A stretch of DNA of 64,000 bases from Gerris lacustris (GCA_951217055.1 OX578286.1:29456720-29520719), one strand, 5' to 3'; shown: positions 19,501 through 26,884, counted from the first letter of the stretch. Made by a program: numbers and translations. The notes: generated by a model not told the origin, from the letters alone.

Positions 19501-21243
19501 TTGATAACAGAAACAGGGCAGAGAACAGAAAGAATCAGGATAACATTAACAAAACGATAACAATAACAGCAACGAAGTGTTATCCTATAACAATAACAGC
19601 TCATTGCATCTTGTTCTTGTTACTTGAAATGTTATTGATTCTGTTCTGTTATAAAATAACTATAACAGAAAAATCTGTTATTGTTATCAAATCTATTCTG
19701 TTATCTGAGCTGTTATAATGTGAACTGTTATTCGATAACAGGACTTTTTCAATAACATGTTATTGTGAACTGTTCTGTTATTTTCGACCACCTCCAATCC
19801 TGGATGCCAGGTCTTTTCAGGTGTTCCACATGCTTTGCAGTTGTTCACTTCTGAGCTTACCGCAGGTAAAGGAAGCTATATGATCGTTCTGAAGAACAAA
19901 AGTTTTTACCTCTCTGATTTCAAAAGTTCCTAGATAGAAATCCTTTTCCAGGCATGAGAAAACATTTTTTCCCCATGTCTGTCTGTTTGTCCACAATTTT
20001 TGCGACCCAATATATCTTAAAAATTACTTGTCCGATTTTAATGGAATTTCGATGGTAGGTCATAGATTAGTCCTGTTGGTCCGATATAAGTTTTAACCTT
20101 CTGCCCCCATTTGTTTCTCTTCCACATGTACCCAAACATACGTTATTTACACTTATAACTTCAAACTCTAATCTGATTCGAAATTTAGATGGTGGGTCAT
20201 AATTAGCCCTGTTGGGCCCATACAAGTTTTAACCTTCTTGTTCTCCGTTGTTGTTTTTCTTTTTATTTGTTTCTCTTCCACGTGCACACAAACATACATT
20301 TATTTACACGTATAACTTCAAAAGTACTCATCTGATTTTTAAGAAATTTGTATGGTTTGTCTGAAGTAGATAGCTCAAATTAATGTACAACATATTAATT
20401 TTTAATTTAAATCAAATTATAATTATTATTAACTACGGGAAACAGACAGAGAAAAATACACTCAAGCGCCGGCATTTGAACCACGGGCCTCTATATTAAT
20501 GTATGTATATGTATATTAATAATGTATATGTAATTAATGTTCAACATTTGTTTCATGTTAAACGTCATAGTCGAGTGCGGAAAGTAGCATTTTGCATGCG
20601 AGTATGGAGTTTGCACCAGAGCGAGAGCGAGGGTAGTAAAACCACACGAGCAATGCAAAATGCCGTTTTCGCACGAGTTGGGTACCGTACTTTATCTGCG
20701 ATTGTTAGATTTTAATAATAAATGCAGAAAAAAATAATAAACTTCCTGTATGCAAGTTCGTATTTCTCTTTTGATAAAGATGACATTAATTCGTTAGTTG
20801 TATTTTGTGCCGAATTAATTATTTCGGGAGGCGTATTATTCTCCTCATATTCGTCATAATCACTTAAATCACTCATTAATTTTCACAAAAAACTCGATAT
20901 AAACAGTTACTTTTATTAAACAAACATCAAATTAGTTTTGTTAAATGTAAACAAACTCGCTAATCGTGCGTTAAGTTGAAGAATTCTTCTTCAGAATTAT
21001 GAGACGCGCATGCGCAATGAATACAAGTACGTAAAGAATCACTATCTACGCATCTAAACAGAGATACAATGTTTATATTTCGTAACAATCGTAGATAAAA
21101 ACAATTTTCATGACGATGTAAATACTTTACATAAATGCTGTCTTTAAAAATACATCTAATAATGTTGAGTTTTTATATTTTCTTTTTATTAGATTGAAGA
21201 ACTTTTACAGAAGAAAGACGTGAAACCTCCTCCACAATCATGA
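396..21243 (+). CDS. TMF1: TMF1 (TATA element modulatory factor / Golgi coiled-coil protein), 3' nine exons
   Basis: Exons 396-587, 7081-7275, 8936-9135, 11174-11366, 13563-13773, 15893-16066, 17093-17213, 18939-19174 and 21193-21243 join with GT-AG introns and matching phases into one open frame of about 490 codons ending in TGA. The product is almost wholly heptad-rich coiled coil, with a Ser-rich break (exons six and seven). The C-terminus carries LLQMYGEKLEQFQELQLDL and VKHMYKQQIEELL, which I recognise as the conserved TMF1 C-terminal domain. In known animals this domain binds Rab6 and the protein acts as a Golgi-associated tether; it was first described as a TATA-element binding factor. 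The N-terminal half lies left of the window. Introns are 1-6.5 kb and full of transposons. Gene identity is inferred from the C-terminus; upstream exons are linked by phase and coiled-coil character. Confidence 0.85.
632..946 (-). mobile_element. tRNA-related SINE copy with 13-bp target duplication
   Basis: The same 13 bases, CACTTTTACTTTT, stand at 619-631 and 947-959 and bound the element. The minus strand reads a tRNA-like core, then a spacer ending CTGTATGTCTCCCGTAGTT, then an AT-rich tail at 632. Related pieces recur at 20393-20493, 56343-57230 and 58770-59290. About 170 bp of extra sequence precedes the tRNA-like part, unusual for a SINE head, so the unit may be composite. Confidence 0.65.
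685..760 (-). other. tRNA-like sequence inside SINE (pol III A and B boxes)
   Basis: A 76-nt stretch with acceptor TCCCGTA pairing to TGCGGGG, a D-arm GCTC/GAGC with A-box TAGCTCAGTTGGTAAGAGC, and B-box GGTTCAAGTCC. The anticodon loop is 9 nt rather than 7 and the T-stem has two mismatches, so this is a tRNA relic driving a SINE, not a working tRNA gene. Confidence 0.7.
960..1949. other. No gene seen
   Basis: TMF1 intron sequence. It holds a poly-C run near 1312 and short AT-rich stretches. No convincing ORF, repeat ends or RNA gene were recognised. Confidence 0.5.
1950..2018 (+). repeat. Minisatellite, left part cut off by the BEL element
   Basis: Units built on CAAGTAAACAAGCTAACGAG and AATAAAACAGAATAAC run up to the retroelement and resume on its other side. 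The retroelement therefore landed inside a pre-existing tandem array. Confidence 0.8.
2024..2306 (+). repeat. 5' LTR of BEL/Pao element
   Basis: Begins TGTTGCGGGC and ends GCCAGCGACA. It contains six GATACA units near 2141-2176. TG...CA ends are as expected for BEL/Pao. Confidence 0.92.
2448..5126 (+). CDS. BEL/Pao gag-protease polyprotein, truncated before reverse transcriptase
   Basis: An 892-codon ORF. Residues about 1-210 are a charged N-terminal region with coiled-coil character. About 225-400 match the DUF1759 gag region (FNGDASKFPIFREEI). About 458-530 hold Cys/His knuckles (CSYCKQ, LCFGC, CDICTRKHPTC). About 604 has the aspartic protease motif LLDDGSD, followed by a DUF1758-type region. 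The frame then reaches the segment that in intact elements leads into reverse transcriptase (KKGHAEPVPKGEAPKERT). There it jumps into LTR-derived sequence and stops (TDTDTDYDCQLQI). Gag and protease look intact and could be made; no polymerase is encoded. Confidence 0.88.
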   Translation: MSLPLQPLEPRSRKLTEAGLEYFKDRTIKRLKEIKRVISEKAAEFDALLTLPEVPKVQLKSLLKDIKEQRVLMGENLSMLKDAYQKVGKESSVVKEYGFIMVGIDGEIAKISTAIIAGSERDATQRSGTSSGVPEELIAKAAEARREADRLEETLRMIRNSKTKSSSTRSHGQDQNSQKVKPTGSSRGSSLCRDWKVKVTQEPARVEQVIPSSHKNYSSLSDKLHILSLVEPFKFNGDASKFPIFREEIRSHLEDGLLPDSYKKSFLKKFLEGEALQVVEGNLALSYVHLIELLEERFGSPVAITEAWVKKLTEGPKLGLTDHGEYSKFSDAINTACKVLGKHSIREINSKFCLRKIVDRLPFKYQQSWIKRSLDLNGNETIVDLARFVEGLAKLHRHPVYSSSGQDSSFKSNNNKFRENMYNKSNMSFQGNKNFSPNKASVPSGSKALATGTNSASCSYCKQKLHDLPKCTMFQKLPPEQRLQYVKEKSLCFGCLDGSHKTKGCMQRLKCDICTRKHPTCLHREDRVKVKGEHTRKGFKVTQNNNNNYNNSDNKNATPIEERPRSESSNARHTISDYCETTSLVMPIVVYNKNCPQTKIETYALLDDGSDSCFIQEGVIEKLQLPTISTQLKVRTLVSASLMNCHRVKDVIIVGTTGEVMELPGKLFGQAEIPCSYEDIPTPDMAMRYRHLKEIAGKISPLRKDLEIGLLIGHNCPEALCPLQVLQGNKGEPYGVRTALGWGIIGPKREIKENAASSFRIGTSLTQELINPWLRLDFPEKVLDDRRSAMSVEDRRFLKILEENVKHREDMHYELPLPFKTNAVSLPNNKTIALRRLYSLKSKFEKNEEYRSNYVKFVEDMIKKGHAEPVPKGEAPKERTDTDTDYDCQLQI
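5085..5239 (+). repeat. Internal copy of LTR U5 end plus leader
   Basis: From the GATACA repeat through GCGACA and on into GTAAAAAGAAAT, this segment matches 2165-2318 apart from a 2-base deletion. It includes 12 bases of leader beyond the LTR edge, so it was copied from the 5' end of a genomic RNA or provirus rather than from a solo LTR. Confidence 0.85.
5240..5928 (+). pseudogene. BEL/Pao integrase C-terminal fragment
   Basis: The open frame runs from the junction through FNVPRASHMNGVVERQIGTV, the conserved end of the BEL/Pao integrase core, then a DUF5641-type C-terminal domain (REGDVVLCQDD, WPMARVARVHP) and stop at 5926-5928. The catalytic DDE residues lie upstream and are gone. A Met at 5335 exists but is within the domain, so independent expression is doubtful. 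Confidence 0.85.
5951..6227 (+). repeat. 3' LTR of BEL/Pao element
   Basis: Nearly identical to the 5' copy, with five rather than six GATACA units. Followed directly by the CTAAC target duplication. Confidence 0.92.
6233..6905 (+). repeat. Minisatellite, about 60-75 bp units
   Basis: Imperfect tandem units made of AATAAAACAGAATAACAAGT, AAACAAGCTAACGAGTAAGC and TAATAAACAAGTCAACAAG, about nine to ten copies of varying length. It continues the array left of the BEL insertion. Confidence 0.9.
7081..7275 (+). CDS. TMF1: TMF1 exon, coiled coil
   Basis: Acceptor TATTTTTTAG, donor CCAA|GTAATA; 195 nt, phase kept. It encodes a Glu/Lys-rich helix beginning ELTEKENAYKELETKRD. Confidence 0.85.
7440..7530 (+). 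repeat. Short direct repeat, possible MITE end
   Basis: GTAAATTTACGTTTTC occurs twice, each after a CCCTATGGGC- or GGCTATGGGG-like word. The start ACCCTTTAAGCCC resembles a degraded piggyBac-type end. Nothing else supports a full element. Confidence 0.3.
7596..7979 (+). mobile_element. tRNA-derived SINE, second family, full copy
   Basis: About 380 bp ending in poly-A and flanked by a 10-bp duplication AGCTATCTCT (7586-7595 and 7980-7989). The head has A-box-like GGCTCAGAGGCTGGAGC and B-box GGGTTTGATTCC. The body includes CTTGGTTGTAATACAACTAG and ends CGGGTGTAAAAGCCCCCTGG. A reverse copy lies at 58867-59261. Confidence 0.85.
7990..8935. other. No gene seen
   Basis: AT-rich TMF1 intron leading to the next acceptor (TTGTTGTTTAG). 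No repeat or ORF recognised. Confidence 0.5.
8936..9135 (+). CDS. TMF1: TMF1 exon, coiled coil
   Basis: Acceptor TTGTTGTTTAG, donor ATTA|GTAAGT; leaves in phase 1. It encodes SEGALRREAKELMNRLENAE and an Ala/Gln-rich stretch TKPLTKQIWDLTQAQQAQSQ, a pattern also seen in vertebrate TMF1. Confidence 0.85.
9285..10116 (+). repeat. 13 x 64-bp tandem array with splice-site motifs
   Basis: Exactly 13 units of 64 bp with no length change. Each unit reads ...TTCCTAACCAG, then GCATGGAACTTTGCATCCTC, then GTAAGTGAATGATTTCC. So each carries a strong 5' splice-site word (GTAAGT) and a pyrimidine-rich 3' site ending CAG. The array lies in the TMF1 intron 150 bp after that exon's own GTAAGT donor. Confidence 0.95.
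10120..10800. other. Intron, mostly featureless, with first copy of an 85-bp duplication
   Basis: The stretch about 10641-10727 (AAGCCGCTATAACAAAATGA) is repeated at about 11062-11146 on the far side of the hAT-like MITE, just before the next exon. No gene seen. Confidence 0.5.
10808..11032 (+). mobile_element. hAT-like four-arm MITE, copy 1
   Basis: Ends GGTACTTCTTTAGATTGTT and AACAATCTAAAGAAATGC are inverted repeats. A second inverted pair lies inside. Flanks GGCTTAAG and GACTTAAG form an 8-bp duplication with one mismatch. Six more copies lie in this window. Confidence 0.8.
11174..11366 (+). CDS. TMF1: TMF1 exon, coiled coil
   Basis: Acceptor TTTATTTCAG, donor CTACA|GTTAGT; 193 nt. It encodes DLESKCLSLCASERSVREQY and a helix rich in Gln and Ala. 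The donor is weak (GTTAGT); the alternative of reading on into the intron stops soon after. Confidence 0.8.
11520..13222 (-). mobile_element. LINE (non-LTR retrotransposon) fragment, 5'-truncated and decayed
   Basis: The minus strand carries reverse transcriptase sequence, then a C-terminal region broken by a frameshift near 12381 and by about 340 bp of foreign AT-rich sequence (about 11862-12205). It ends in a TTTA-type simple tail near 11520. The words IIRSITGAKLGTHCKS and EVGHSILGIKLFNNL, seen past the breaks, are typical of jockey/CR1-like ORF2 C-termini. Confidence 0.75.
12381..13214 (-). pseudogene. LINE reverse transcriptase fragment
   Basis: 277 codons open. Visible reverse transcriptase motifs in order are QYGYRKGRSTVEAI, CCDLSKAFDRV, NRGVPQGSILGP, the catalytic box as FADD (codons at 12783-12794), DKTQNLLIS and VKFIGITVDGKLSWKDHI. 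The endonuclease and the N-terminal fingers are absent. The frame is lost after SFIK, with the expected continuation in another frame. It lies in a TMF1 intron, antisense to the gene. Confidence 0.88.
13340..13445 (+). repeat. Direct duplication flanking a TMF1 exon, left copy
   Basis: About 100 bp (TTGTGGTGACAATATTG, CTAGTCATAATTATGAAGTG, CCACAAAATCTC) recurs at about 14022-14115 on the other side of the exon at 13563-13773. Confidence 0.7.
13563..13773 (+). CDS. TMF1: TMF1 exon, coiled coil
   Basis: Acceptor ATTGTTTTAG, donor CACCAG|GTCAGT; ends in phase 0. It encodes LTSDYEGQLKKLKSDYEETR and closes with a short non-helical QSPAMFQSAPSALLHIHQ. Confidence 0.85.
14022..14115 (+). repeat. Direct duplication flanking a TMF1 exon, right copy
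   Basis: Right-hand copy of the 100-bp segment at 13340-13445, with about 85 percent identity by eye. Confidence 0.7.
14770..15195 (-). repeat. CTAG-end repeat family, partial reverse copy
   Basis: The minus strand matches the middle of the family at 34133, 35035 and 56411: AACGTTTAGGTCCGC, ATAGCAGTGTCGGTGTTCG, CGAACTTAGCCTGGGC. It is diverged and lacks both ends. Confidence 0.7.
15893..16066 (+). CDS. TMF1: TMF1 exon, Ser/Asp-rich linker
   Basis: Acceptor TTCTTTTCTAG, donor AATTAC|GTATGA; 58 whole codons. The sequence DESGDEVINQ...DDSASSRSSPTLAVGRHQRT is disordered rather than coiled, matching the Ser-rich break before the C-terminal domain in TMF1 relatives. Confidence 0.75.
16070..17090. 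other. Intron, no gene; 46-bp poly-A run
   Basis: A pure A run at about 16519-16564 may mark an old retroposed tail, but no SINE or LINE body precedes it. Nothing else seen. Confidence 0.5.
17093..17213 (+). CDS. TMF1: TMF1 exon, start of C-terminal domain
   Basis: Acceptor TATATTACAG, donor GAAG|GTAATT; phase 0 in, 1 out. It encodes DSMSSSGRVYDVLRPSNN and FLETLQSQLKLREG. The latter is a conserved TMF1 segment. Confidence 0.88.
17424..18012 (+). mobile_element. piggyBac-like MITE, copy 1
   Basis: Flanked by TTAA on both sides (17420 and 18013). Ends CCCTGGAATGCTAAT and ATTAGCATTTAAGGG form imperfect inverted repeats beginning CCC, as in piggyBac elements. Subterminal GTCGAATCGACG words occur at both ends, and the middle is a run of GGCCTGGG words. 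No transposase ORF. A reverse copy is at 46612-47433. Confidence 0.75.
18590..18850 (+). repeat. Interspersed repeat tail beginning in (TATG)n
   Basis: TATG microsatellite followed by CCGATTGAATTGAAATTTTG and CAAGATGGCGGAC. Such words are common at ends of RTE-like or Helitron-like repeats in insects. Assignment is uncertain. Confidence 0.35.
18939..19174 (+). CDS. TMF1: TMF1 exon, conserved C-terminal coiled coil
   Basis: Acceptor TTGTTCAG, donor CAACAG|GTGAGC. It encodes the diagnostic LRTSYDALLQMYGEKLEQF and LDLDDVKHMYKQQ, the best evidence for TMF1 identity in the window (the Rab6-binding region of known homologues). Confidence 0.92.
19326..19797 (+). mobile_element. hAT-like MITE packed with TGTTAT/ATAACA words
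   Basis: Flanks CCCTGGAT (19318-19325) and TCCTGGAT (19798-19805) give an 8-bp duplication with one mismatch. Ends AGAGGTGGGTAATGACAG and GACCACCTCCAA are inverted, in the style of hAT elements. The body holds dozens of CTGTTAT and ATAACAG words able to pair with each other. Confidence 0.65.
19860..20345 (+). repeat. Interspersed repeat, AGGTAACGGAAGCTAT family, two partial units
   Basis: AAAGGAAGCTATATGATCG, TATCTTAAAAATTACTTGTCC, GGTAGGTCATA and TTAACCTTCTGCCCCC recur at 47890-48080 and, reversed, at 58140-58440 and 63540-63900. The second half of this copy repeats the GGTGGGTCATAATTAGCCC to AACCTTCT block. Confidence 0.6.
20393..20493 (-). mobile_element. tRNA-related SINE, 3' fragment
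   Basis: Same family as 632-946: AT tail, ACTACGGGAAACAGACAGAG, and the B-box in reverse (ATTTGAACCACGGG). The A-box part is missing. Confidence 0.65.
20555..21106 (-). mobile_element. Repeat with conserved short MSD... ORF, copy A
   Basis: The minus strand carries an ATG at 20876 opening MSDLSDYDEYEENNTPPEI and continuing for about 45 codons into SKEKYELAYRKF. It then runs into non-coding GTACGGTACCCAACTCG and AAAATGCTACTTTCCGCACT. Two head-to-tail relatives lie at 51064-52195. The peptide looks like the N-terminus of an arthropod transposon-borne protein, possibly a tyrosine recombinase; that is a guess. Confidence 0.6.
21193..21243 (+). CDS. TMF1: TMF1 last coding exon
   Basis: Acceptor TTTTTATTAG. 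It encodes IEELLQKKDVKPPPQS and stop TGA, completing the C-terminal helix begun by YKQQ in the previous exon. Confidence 0.9.
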   Translation: MEELLQKKDVKPPPQS

Positions 21244-21343
21244 TGCGTAATGTGTTGAAAAAAAAACAAAAAAAACAACATCAAATTTATCTACTCTTGC
21301 ACTAGTTCAGTAGTCTACACACACCATCGACAAAACAAACAAC

Positions 21344-21436
<93 letters not shown>

Positions 21437-21600
21437 TAGAAATGTTATATGTATGTAATGTAAAAATATAAATTTGGTAAATATATATGTATAAATTACA
21501 ACTTAGACTAAAGGAAAAACACAATCTCTACTTAGTAAATTATAAACACTTGAAAAAAATGAAGTATGTATTATAAATAAAATATTTAAAATTTAACAGA
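21244..21600 (+). other. TMF1: Probable TMF1 3' UTR with (TA)n and poly-A signal
   Basis: It contains an 84-bp TA microsatellite (about 21344-21427) and AATAAA at 21576-21581, the first good polyadenylation signal after the stop. UTR extent is inferred. Confidence 0.55.
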
Positions 21601-21858
21601 TTTGAATTCTAAATGTTTATTTATTTATTTTAGAATATATCTAATGGTGAATTTTGTTGTAAAAAATGAATACCAAATATAAATAATATGTAGGGGAGGT
21701 TCCTTTATTTAGTACATAGCAAACATTTGCTATCAGCGGTAACTGATATAATAGCAAAAATTTACTATCAGTGGTAACACTGATATAATACCTGGTAAAA
21801 GTGGGGAAGGTTGCTAAAACAGTGTTGTCAGGCAAAAAAATCATCAAAAAAAGTCCAG

Positions 21859-22094
21859 CACTTCTTTAGACTGTTACTCCCCTTATAAAAAACAGAGGAG
21901 AGTAACAATCTAAAGAAGGTGTATGGAATGTTCTTCTTTAGACTGTTACTCCCCTTATAAAAAAACAGAAGTGTGATATTCCTTTGTCCCAAAGTACATT
22001 GGGCTAACTAAACATCCCTTTTTATTAATAGTTATTTAGTCAGTCATTTTTATTCTAAAATAACATAGAGGAGTAACAATCTAAAGACGTACCA
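21859..22094 (-). mobile_element. hAT-like four-arm MITE, copy 2
   Basis: Same ends as copy 1 in reverse order. Flanks AAAAGTCC and AAAAGTGC are an 8-bp duplication with one mismatch. Confidence 0.8.
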
Positions 22095-22436
22095 AAAGTG
22101 CTTCAGGAATTGTGCTTGGGGCAAGTATTTAAGGTAAAGAATCCTCTATATAATACCAAATATTTCGTTGTACTAATATGCCTTTAATAATTTTATTTGA
22201 TACATTTCTGGTGTTACTATTATATTTTAATTGATTACATAATATGAGTTACTTGCAATTTAATTATTTTTTTTTTTAAAAAAAAACAACAGGATACATA
22301 AATATGTATTATATTCGGAATTGTATTTTTTGTTGACTGTATTTCTTAATTTATATGTAGAATAATAATATATTAACAGTAATCTCTCAGTATCAAGGGT
22401 TTTTATCTGCAGTTTTAATTATCCATGGTAAAAAAA

Positions 22437-22693
22437 TACTTCTTTAGAAAGTTACTCCCCTTTTAAAAATAACAGAAAGGAGTAACAATCTAAAAAAAGG
22501 TGTACGGAATATTCTTCTTTAGACTGTTACTCCCTTTATAAAAACAGAAGTGTGATATTCCTTTACCCCAAAGTACATTGGACTAAACATCCCTTTGTCT
22601 TAATAGTTATTTAGACAAAAGTACGTATAAATAATTATATCCTTTTATATTCTATAAAAAAAAACACAAGGGAGTAACACTCTAAAGAAGCAC
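22437..22693 (-). mobile_element. hAT-like four-arm MITE, copy 3
   Basis: TACTTCTTTAGAAAGTTACT to AACACTCTAAAGAAGCACC, with the inner pair intact. Flanking 8-mers agree only in part. Confidence 0.75.
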
Positions 22694-22835
22694 CATTAAA
22701 AATAATGTCATAGAAAGTGCTCTGAGCTTCCGCTAAAATGTTTTCTAAAACTAAGGATGTTAGATAAGTGAGAATGGTTTTATACTTGTCGATCGAAGAT
22801 CAGATAAGCAAAAAGGTTCCTTTGAGCTAGCAAAT

Positions 22836-23135
22836 TATCCGAAAAAAGGCACAAACACTTCTCCATCAGTTATCCAAGAAAAGGCAAAAACACTTATCCA
22901 TCAGTTATCCAAGAAAAGGCAAAAACACTTATCCATCAGTTATCGAAGAAAAGGAAAAACACTTATCCATCATCAGTTATCCAAGAAAAGGCAAAAACAC
23001 TTATCCATCATCAGTTATCCAAGAAAAGGCAAAAACACTTATCCATCATCAGTTATCCAAGAAAAGGCAAAAACACTTATCCATCATCAGTTATCAAAGA
23101 AAAGGCAAAAACACTTTTCCATCAGTTATCCGAGT
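22836..23135 (+). repeat. Minisatellite, 35-38 bp units
   Basis: About eight units of TTATCCAAGAAAAGGCAAAA plus CACTTATCCATCATCAG. Unit length differs by a duplicated ATC. Confidence 0.9.
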
Positions 23136-23139
23136 TTCC

Positions 23140-23615
23140 TTTTCTGCAGAATACTGTGTAATAACTGTCACAAATATCAAGAGATTACTGTATTCTGGAG
23201 GTTAGTGTTAATAATAAATGCATTCAGGGAACCTTGTGAGTAGGATACTCATAACTACTGCTAAAACTAAGGTCAAAACACCATAAAATATGCATTTTTA
23301 AATACATAAACAAAATGACAGAAAATTCCGTTTAAATTGATATTTGTAAATTGTGTATTTGTCTATTGAATGGGGATTTATTTTTATTCATTCGTACTGA
23401 ATTATATAAGACATCCTTAATGAATGTATAAGGTATGATACATTTATTATTATTATATATTTTCTTCGTATTTTATCTCACCTGGAAATTATTGTCCAAA
23501 TACTAACATATCTGGTTTAAGTCTCAGATTAATGAAAGATATTTCACACCGATGAATTGCAAACCCTTTATTATAATAAAATCTAATTTCCATTAAACTC
23601 TTATATTCAAAATGG
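23140..23615. other. No gene seen
   Basis: AT-rich intergenic sequence between the minisatellite and the next MITE. Confidence 0.5.
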
Positions 23616-23868
23616 CATTTCTTTAGACAAAAAAAACAGAAGGGAGTAACATCTGAAGAAGGTGTATGGAATGTTCTTCTTTAGACTGTTACTCCCCTTA
23701 TAAAAACAGAAGTGTGATATTCCTGTCCCAAAGTACATTGGACTAAACATCCCTTTATCTTAATAGTTATTTAGACAAAGACATTTATAAATAATTATAT
23801 CCATTTATATTCTCTAAAAAAAAAAAAAAAAAAAAAATCATAAGGAAGTAACAATCTAAAGAAGTGCC
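23616..23868 (-). mobile_element. hAT-like four-arm MITE, copy 4
   Basis: The left outer arm is eroded (GGCATTTCTTTAGAC then A-run); the other arms are intact. Flanks TTCAAAAT and TTCAAACC agree in six of eight bases. Confidence 0.75.
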
Positions 23869-24252
23869 TTCAAACCCAAATTCAGTTTAGAATATAATGC
23901 CCAATTGACTGTGATATATTTCAAAGAAGAAATTTTAAAAATTATCCTAAATATTTTTAAATTTTATTTATCACTTTTTTTCGTTTTAAATAAATCTAAA
24001 AAAATAAACATTTTATGTATAAATAATATAAGTGAAAATTCTTAACTTTTTTTCCATATGAATAAAAAATTAACATTTAAAAATAAATAGATTTATAAAA
24101 CTTAAAATTATAGAATTTAAAAATTCCTTTAAAAAATTACAAATGTAAAATATTTGAAAATGCTCATATTTAAATTATGTTTTGAATTTTATTTACACAA
24201 ATAATTGGTCTTGGAATTTCTTAAGTAAGTATATAAGAGTTTAGTAAAATAT

Positions 24253-24769
24253 GATCATAGTCCAGGTGATAGTGTGCAAAAAAAGTGTGCGACTAACATT
24301 AAGGTAGAATTTTGTGTATAAGTAAATCTTTTGGTGCCTTTTAAAAATATGTACCTAGTCGGCTAAGTTCGTCTGCTGGACATAGCATGGCAATAGGCAT
24401 TGGGAAAAAACAAACTGGTGGAGAGCAGCCATGTTCCTCCTATTTTGGTAGACAATGTGATTTTCATGATCCTGAGTACAAAATTGCTCTTAGAGCTGGT
24501 CTCCAATGGTTTAACATTAACTTGATTTTTGGTCTACTAACTAATTTTGTACTCAGGATCATGAAAATCATATTGTCCACCATAATTGGCGGGACATGGT
24601 CGCTCTCCACCAGTTTGTTTTTTTCAAATGCCTATTGCCAAGCTATGTCCTGCAGACAAACTTAGCCGAACATATATTCTTAAAAAGCACCAAAAGATTA
24701 ATTTATACACAAAATTCTTGCTTGATGTTAGTCTAACACTCTTTTGCACGTTATCTCCTGAACTATCAG
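24253..24769. repeat. Long fold-back inverted repeat (hairpin)
   Basis: Two arms of about 235 bp separated by a loop of about 50 bp. The left arm ATAGTCCAGGTGATAGTGTG, GGCAATAGGCATT and TTTTCATGATCCTGAGTAC is mirrored at the right by GTACTCAGGATCATGAAAA, AATGCCTATTGCC and ATCTCCTGAACTAT. Arms are about 85 percent identical by eye. Intergenic, with no obvious TE protein. Confidence 0.85.
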
Positions 24770-25750
24770 AAATATAATGAAATCATTAATTTATTATGAA
24801 TACACAATCTACACGCACAATGTATAATTTGTATTAGGTATAGCAGATACAGGTGCTTTAAGAAGTCTACGTAGAAGTTTGAAGTATAATTTAAATATCC
24901 ATTTTTTTTTAACAATATCGCTTTGAACTTACTCATTGCGGATAAAATATCAGGTTTGAAAAGTGATTAAGTTACTGATAAAGTCCTATTTTACTTATTT
25001 TCTGTCTCAAGAAACATTAGTCCTCTAGTTTGGATTTTGATCAAGTTTACTGTTAATACAGTGAGAGACTGTTTACAATTCATTAAGAGTAAGTTTTTCA
25101 AAATCCCATCAAGGAACTAACTTATTCTTAATTCAAAAGAATTATCAGTCAAGTTTATTCTTAATTTGAACTAACTGTACTATTCAATAAAAGTTCTCTA
25201 ATAAACTACATTTTAAATTCCTTGGCCAAAAAATAATTACATTAAAAATTTTACATACAAAAATGTACTATTAGTAATATATAATAGTAGACATATATAT
25301 TATATTAATTACATTTATTTATAATCTCGTTAATTATATTTGTTCTAATGTATATAAAAAAAATCTATCGATTGTCCTATTAAACATGTAAAAAATAAAT
25401 ATATTATTTATTTGTAGTTTTTGGTGTCGAAATTTAATATATATTTGTAAAATTGTTTACATTTTAATGTTTATGGTGTTGATTTTTGTTATTTTATTAT
25501 TTAAAAAAAAAAAAAAAAAAAATACATATTGTATATTTAATAAGGAATTATTAAAACTGGTTTTAAAGCAATACAAATACACATTATATATTTAATAACG
25601 AATTATTAATACTGGTTATAAAAAAGTATCGACATACATAAGTTTTTTAGCATTTCCCCCGTCTCCTTTAAAAACTTTGACCGAAACACCGACACATTTT
25701 TGAAGTCCCAGATAGGTGAGACATGTTTCACATCTGACTTTAGATGAGTA
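24770..25750. other. No gene seen
   Basis: AT-rich sequence; poly-A run near 25503. No ORF or repeat boundary recognised. Confidence 0.5.
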
Positions 25751-25758
25751 AAGTGGCC

Positions 25759-26300
25759 ATCCATATTGTTCTTAATCCTCCATAAAAACACTTCTGGATC
25801 CATATTGTTCTTAATCCTCCATAAAAACACTTCTGGATCCATATTGTTCTTAATCCTCCATAAAAAACACTTCTGGATCCATATTGTTCTTAATCCTCCA
25901 TAAAAAAAACCACTTCTGGATCCATATTGTTCTTAATCCTCCATAAAAAAAACACTTCTGGATCTATATTGTTCTTAATCCTCCATGAAAACACTTCTGG
26001 GTCCATATTGTTCTTAATCCTCCAATAAAACACTTCTGGATCCATACTGTGTTTTTAATCCTGAATAAAAATACTTGTAGATTTGTTTGCTGTTTTTAAT
26101 CCTGAATAAAAACACTTGTAGATTTGTATAGTGTTTTTAATCTTGCATGAAAACACTTGTAGATTTGTATAGTGTTTTTAATCTTGCATGAAAACACTTG
26201 TAGATTTGTATAGTGTTTTTTATCCTGAATAAAAACACTTCCATATTCATATTGTGTTTTTAAATATAGCATAAAATCACTTCTAGATCCATCATGAATA
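25759..26300 (+). repeat. Two adjoining related minisatellites, about 40 bp units
   Basis: About seven units of TCCATATTGTTCTTAATCCT plus CCATAAAAACACTTCTGGA, passing into about six units of TGTTTTTAATCCTGAATAAA plus AACACTTGTAGATTTG. The second looks like a diverged offshoot of the first. Confidence 0.88.
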
Positions 26301-26329
26301 CAGTGCCGGATCAGGATTGTGTTTTCAAT

Positions 26330-26884
26330 CATTCATATAAATTTGGCCTGTAATTTTACTTCATTTACACCAATGACATTTCATTCCCGGAACAAAAATC
26401 TAGTTTCTGATATAATTTTCTATAAAAATATAAGAGAATGGGGACTATCAAAACAAAAACTGTGTATAATGGAAACATGGCCTCAGTTGCCTTGCACTGT
26501 TGGATTTGGCAGATTTATGATTAAATTAAATTTTTAAACTTAATGTGATGTCACTGAGCCTAGATTAAGTGTCAAAATATATTTATAATCTTAATATCTA
26601 AAAAGATATAAGTAAATTATTAAAATAAATAAAATTTTGTATTTTGGAAGGGGGGATGATTTAGTAGTAAAGGATAGGTAAAAAATTTAATTAATTTTTT
26701 GATATATAATTAATTAAATATAATTAAATCTTCTATGATATTAACCATATAATGCATGGCTGTAATTATAAATTAAAAGTTGCTTATAACTGCACATTTT
26801 TAATTAATATATTTTGTTAGAATGTATTTATTGATAATTTATGTTTTAAATTCTAAAATTATTTTATAAATCAACTCAATCTAG

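Noticed and set aside
21315..21524. Minus-strand ORF of Tyr-Ile repeats
   Set aside because: Translation of the TA microsatellite in the TMF1 3' UTR.
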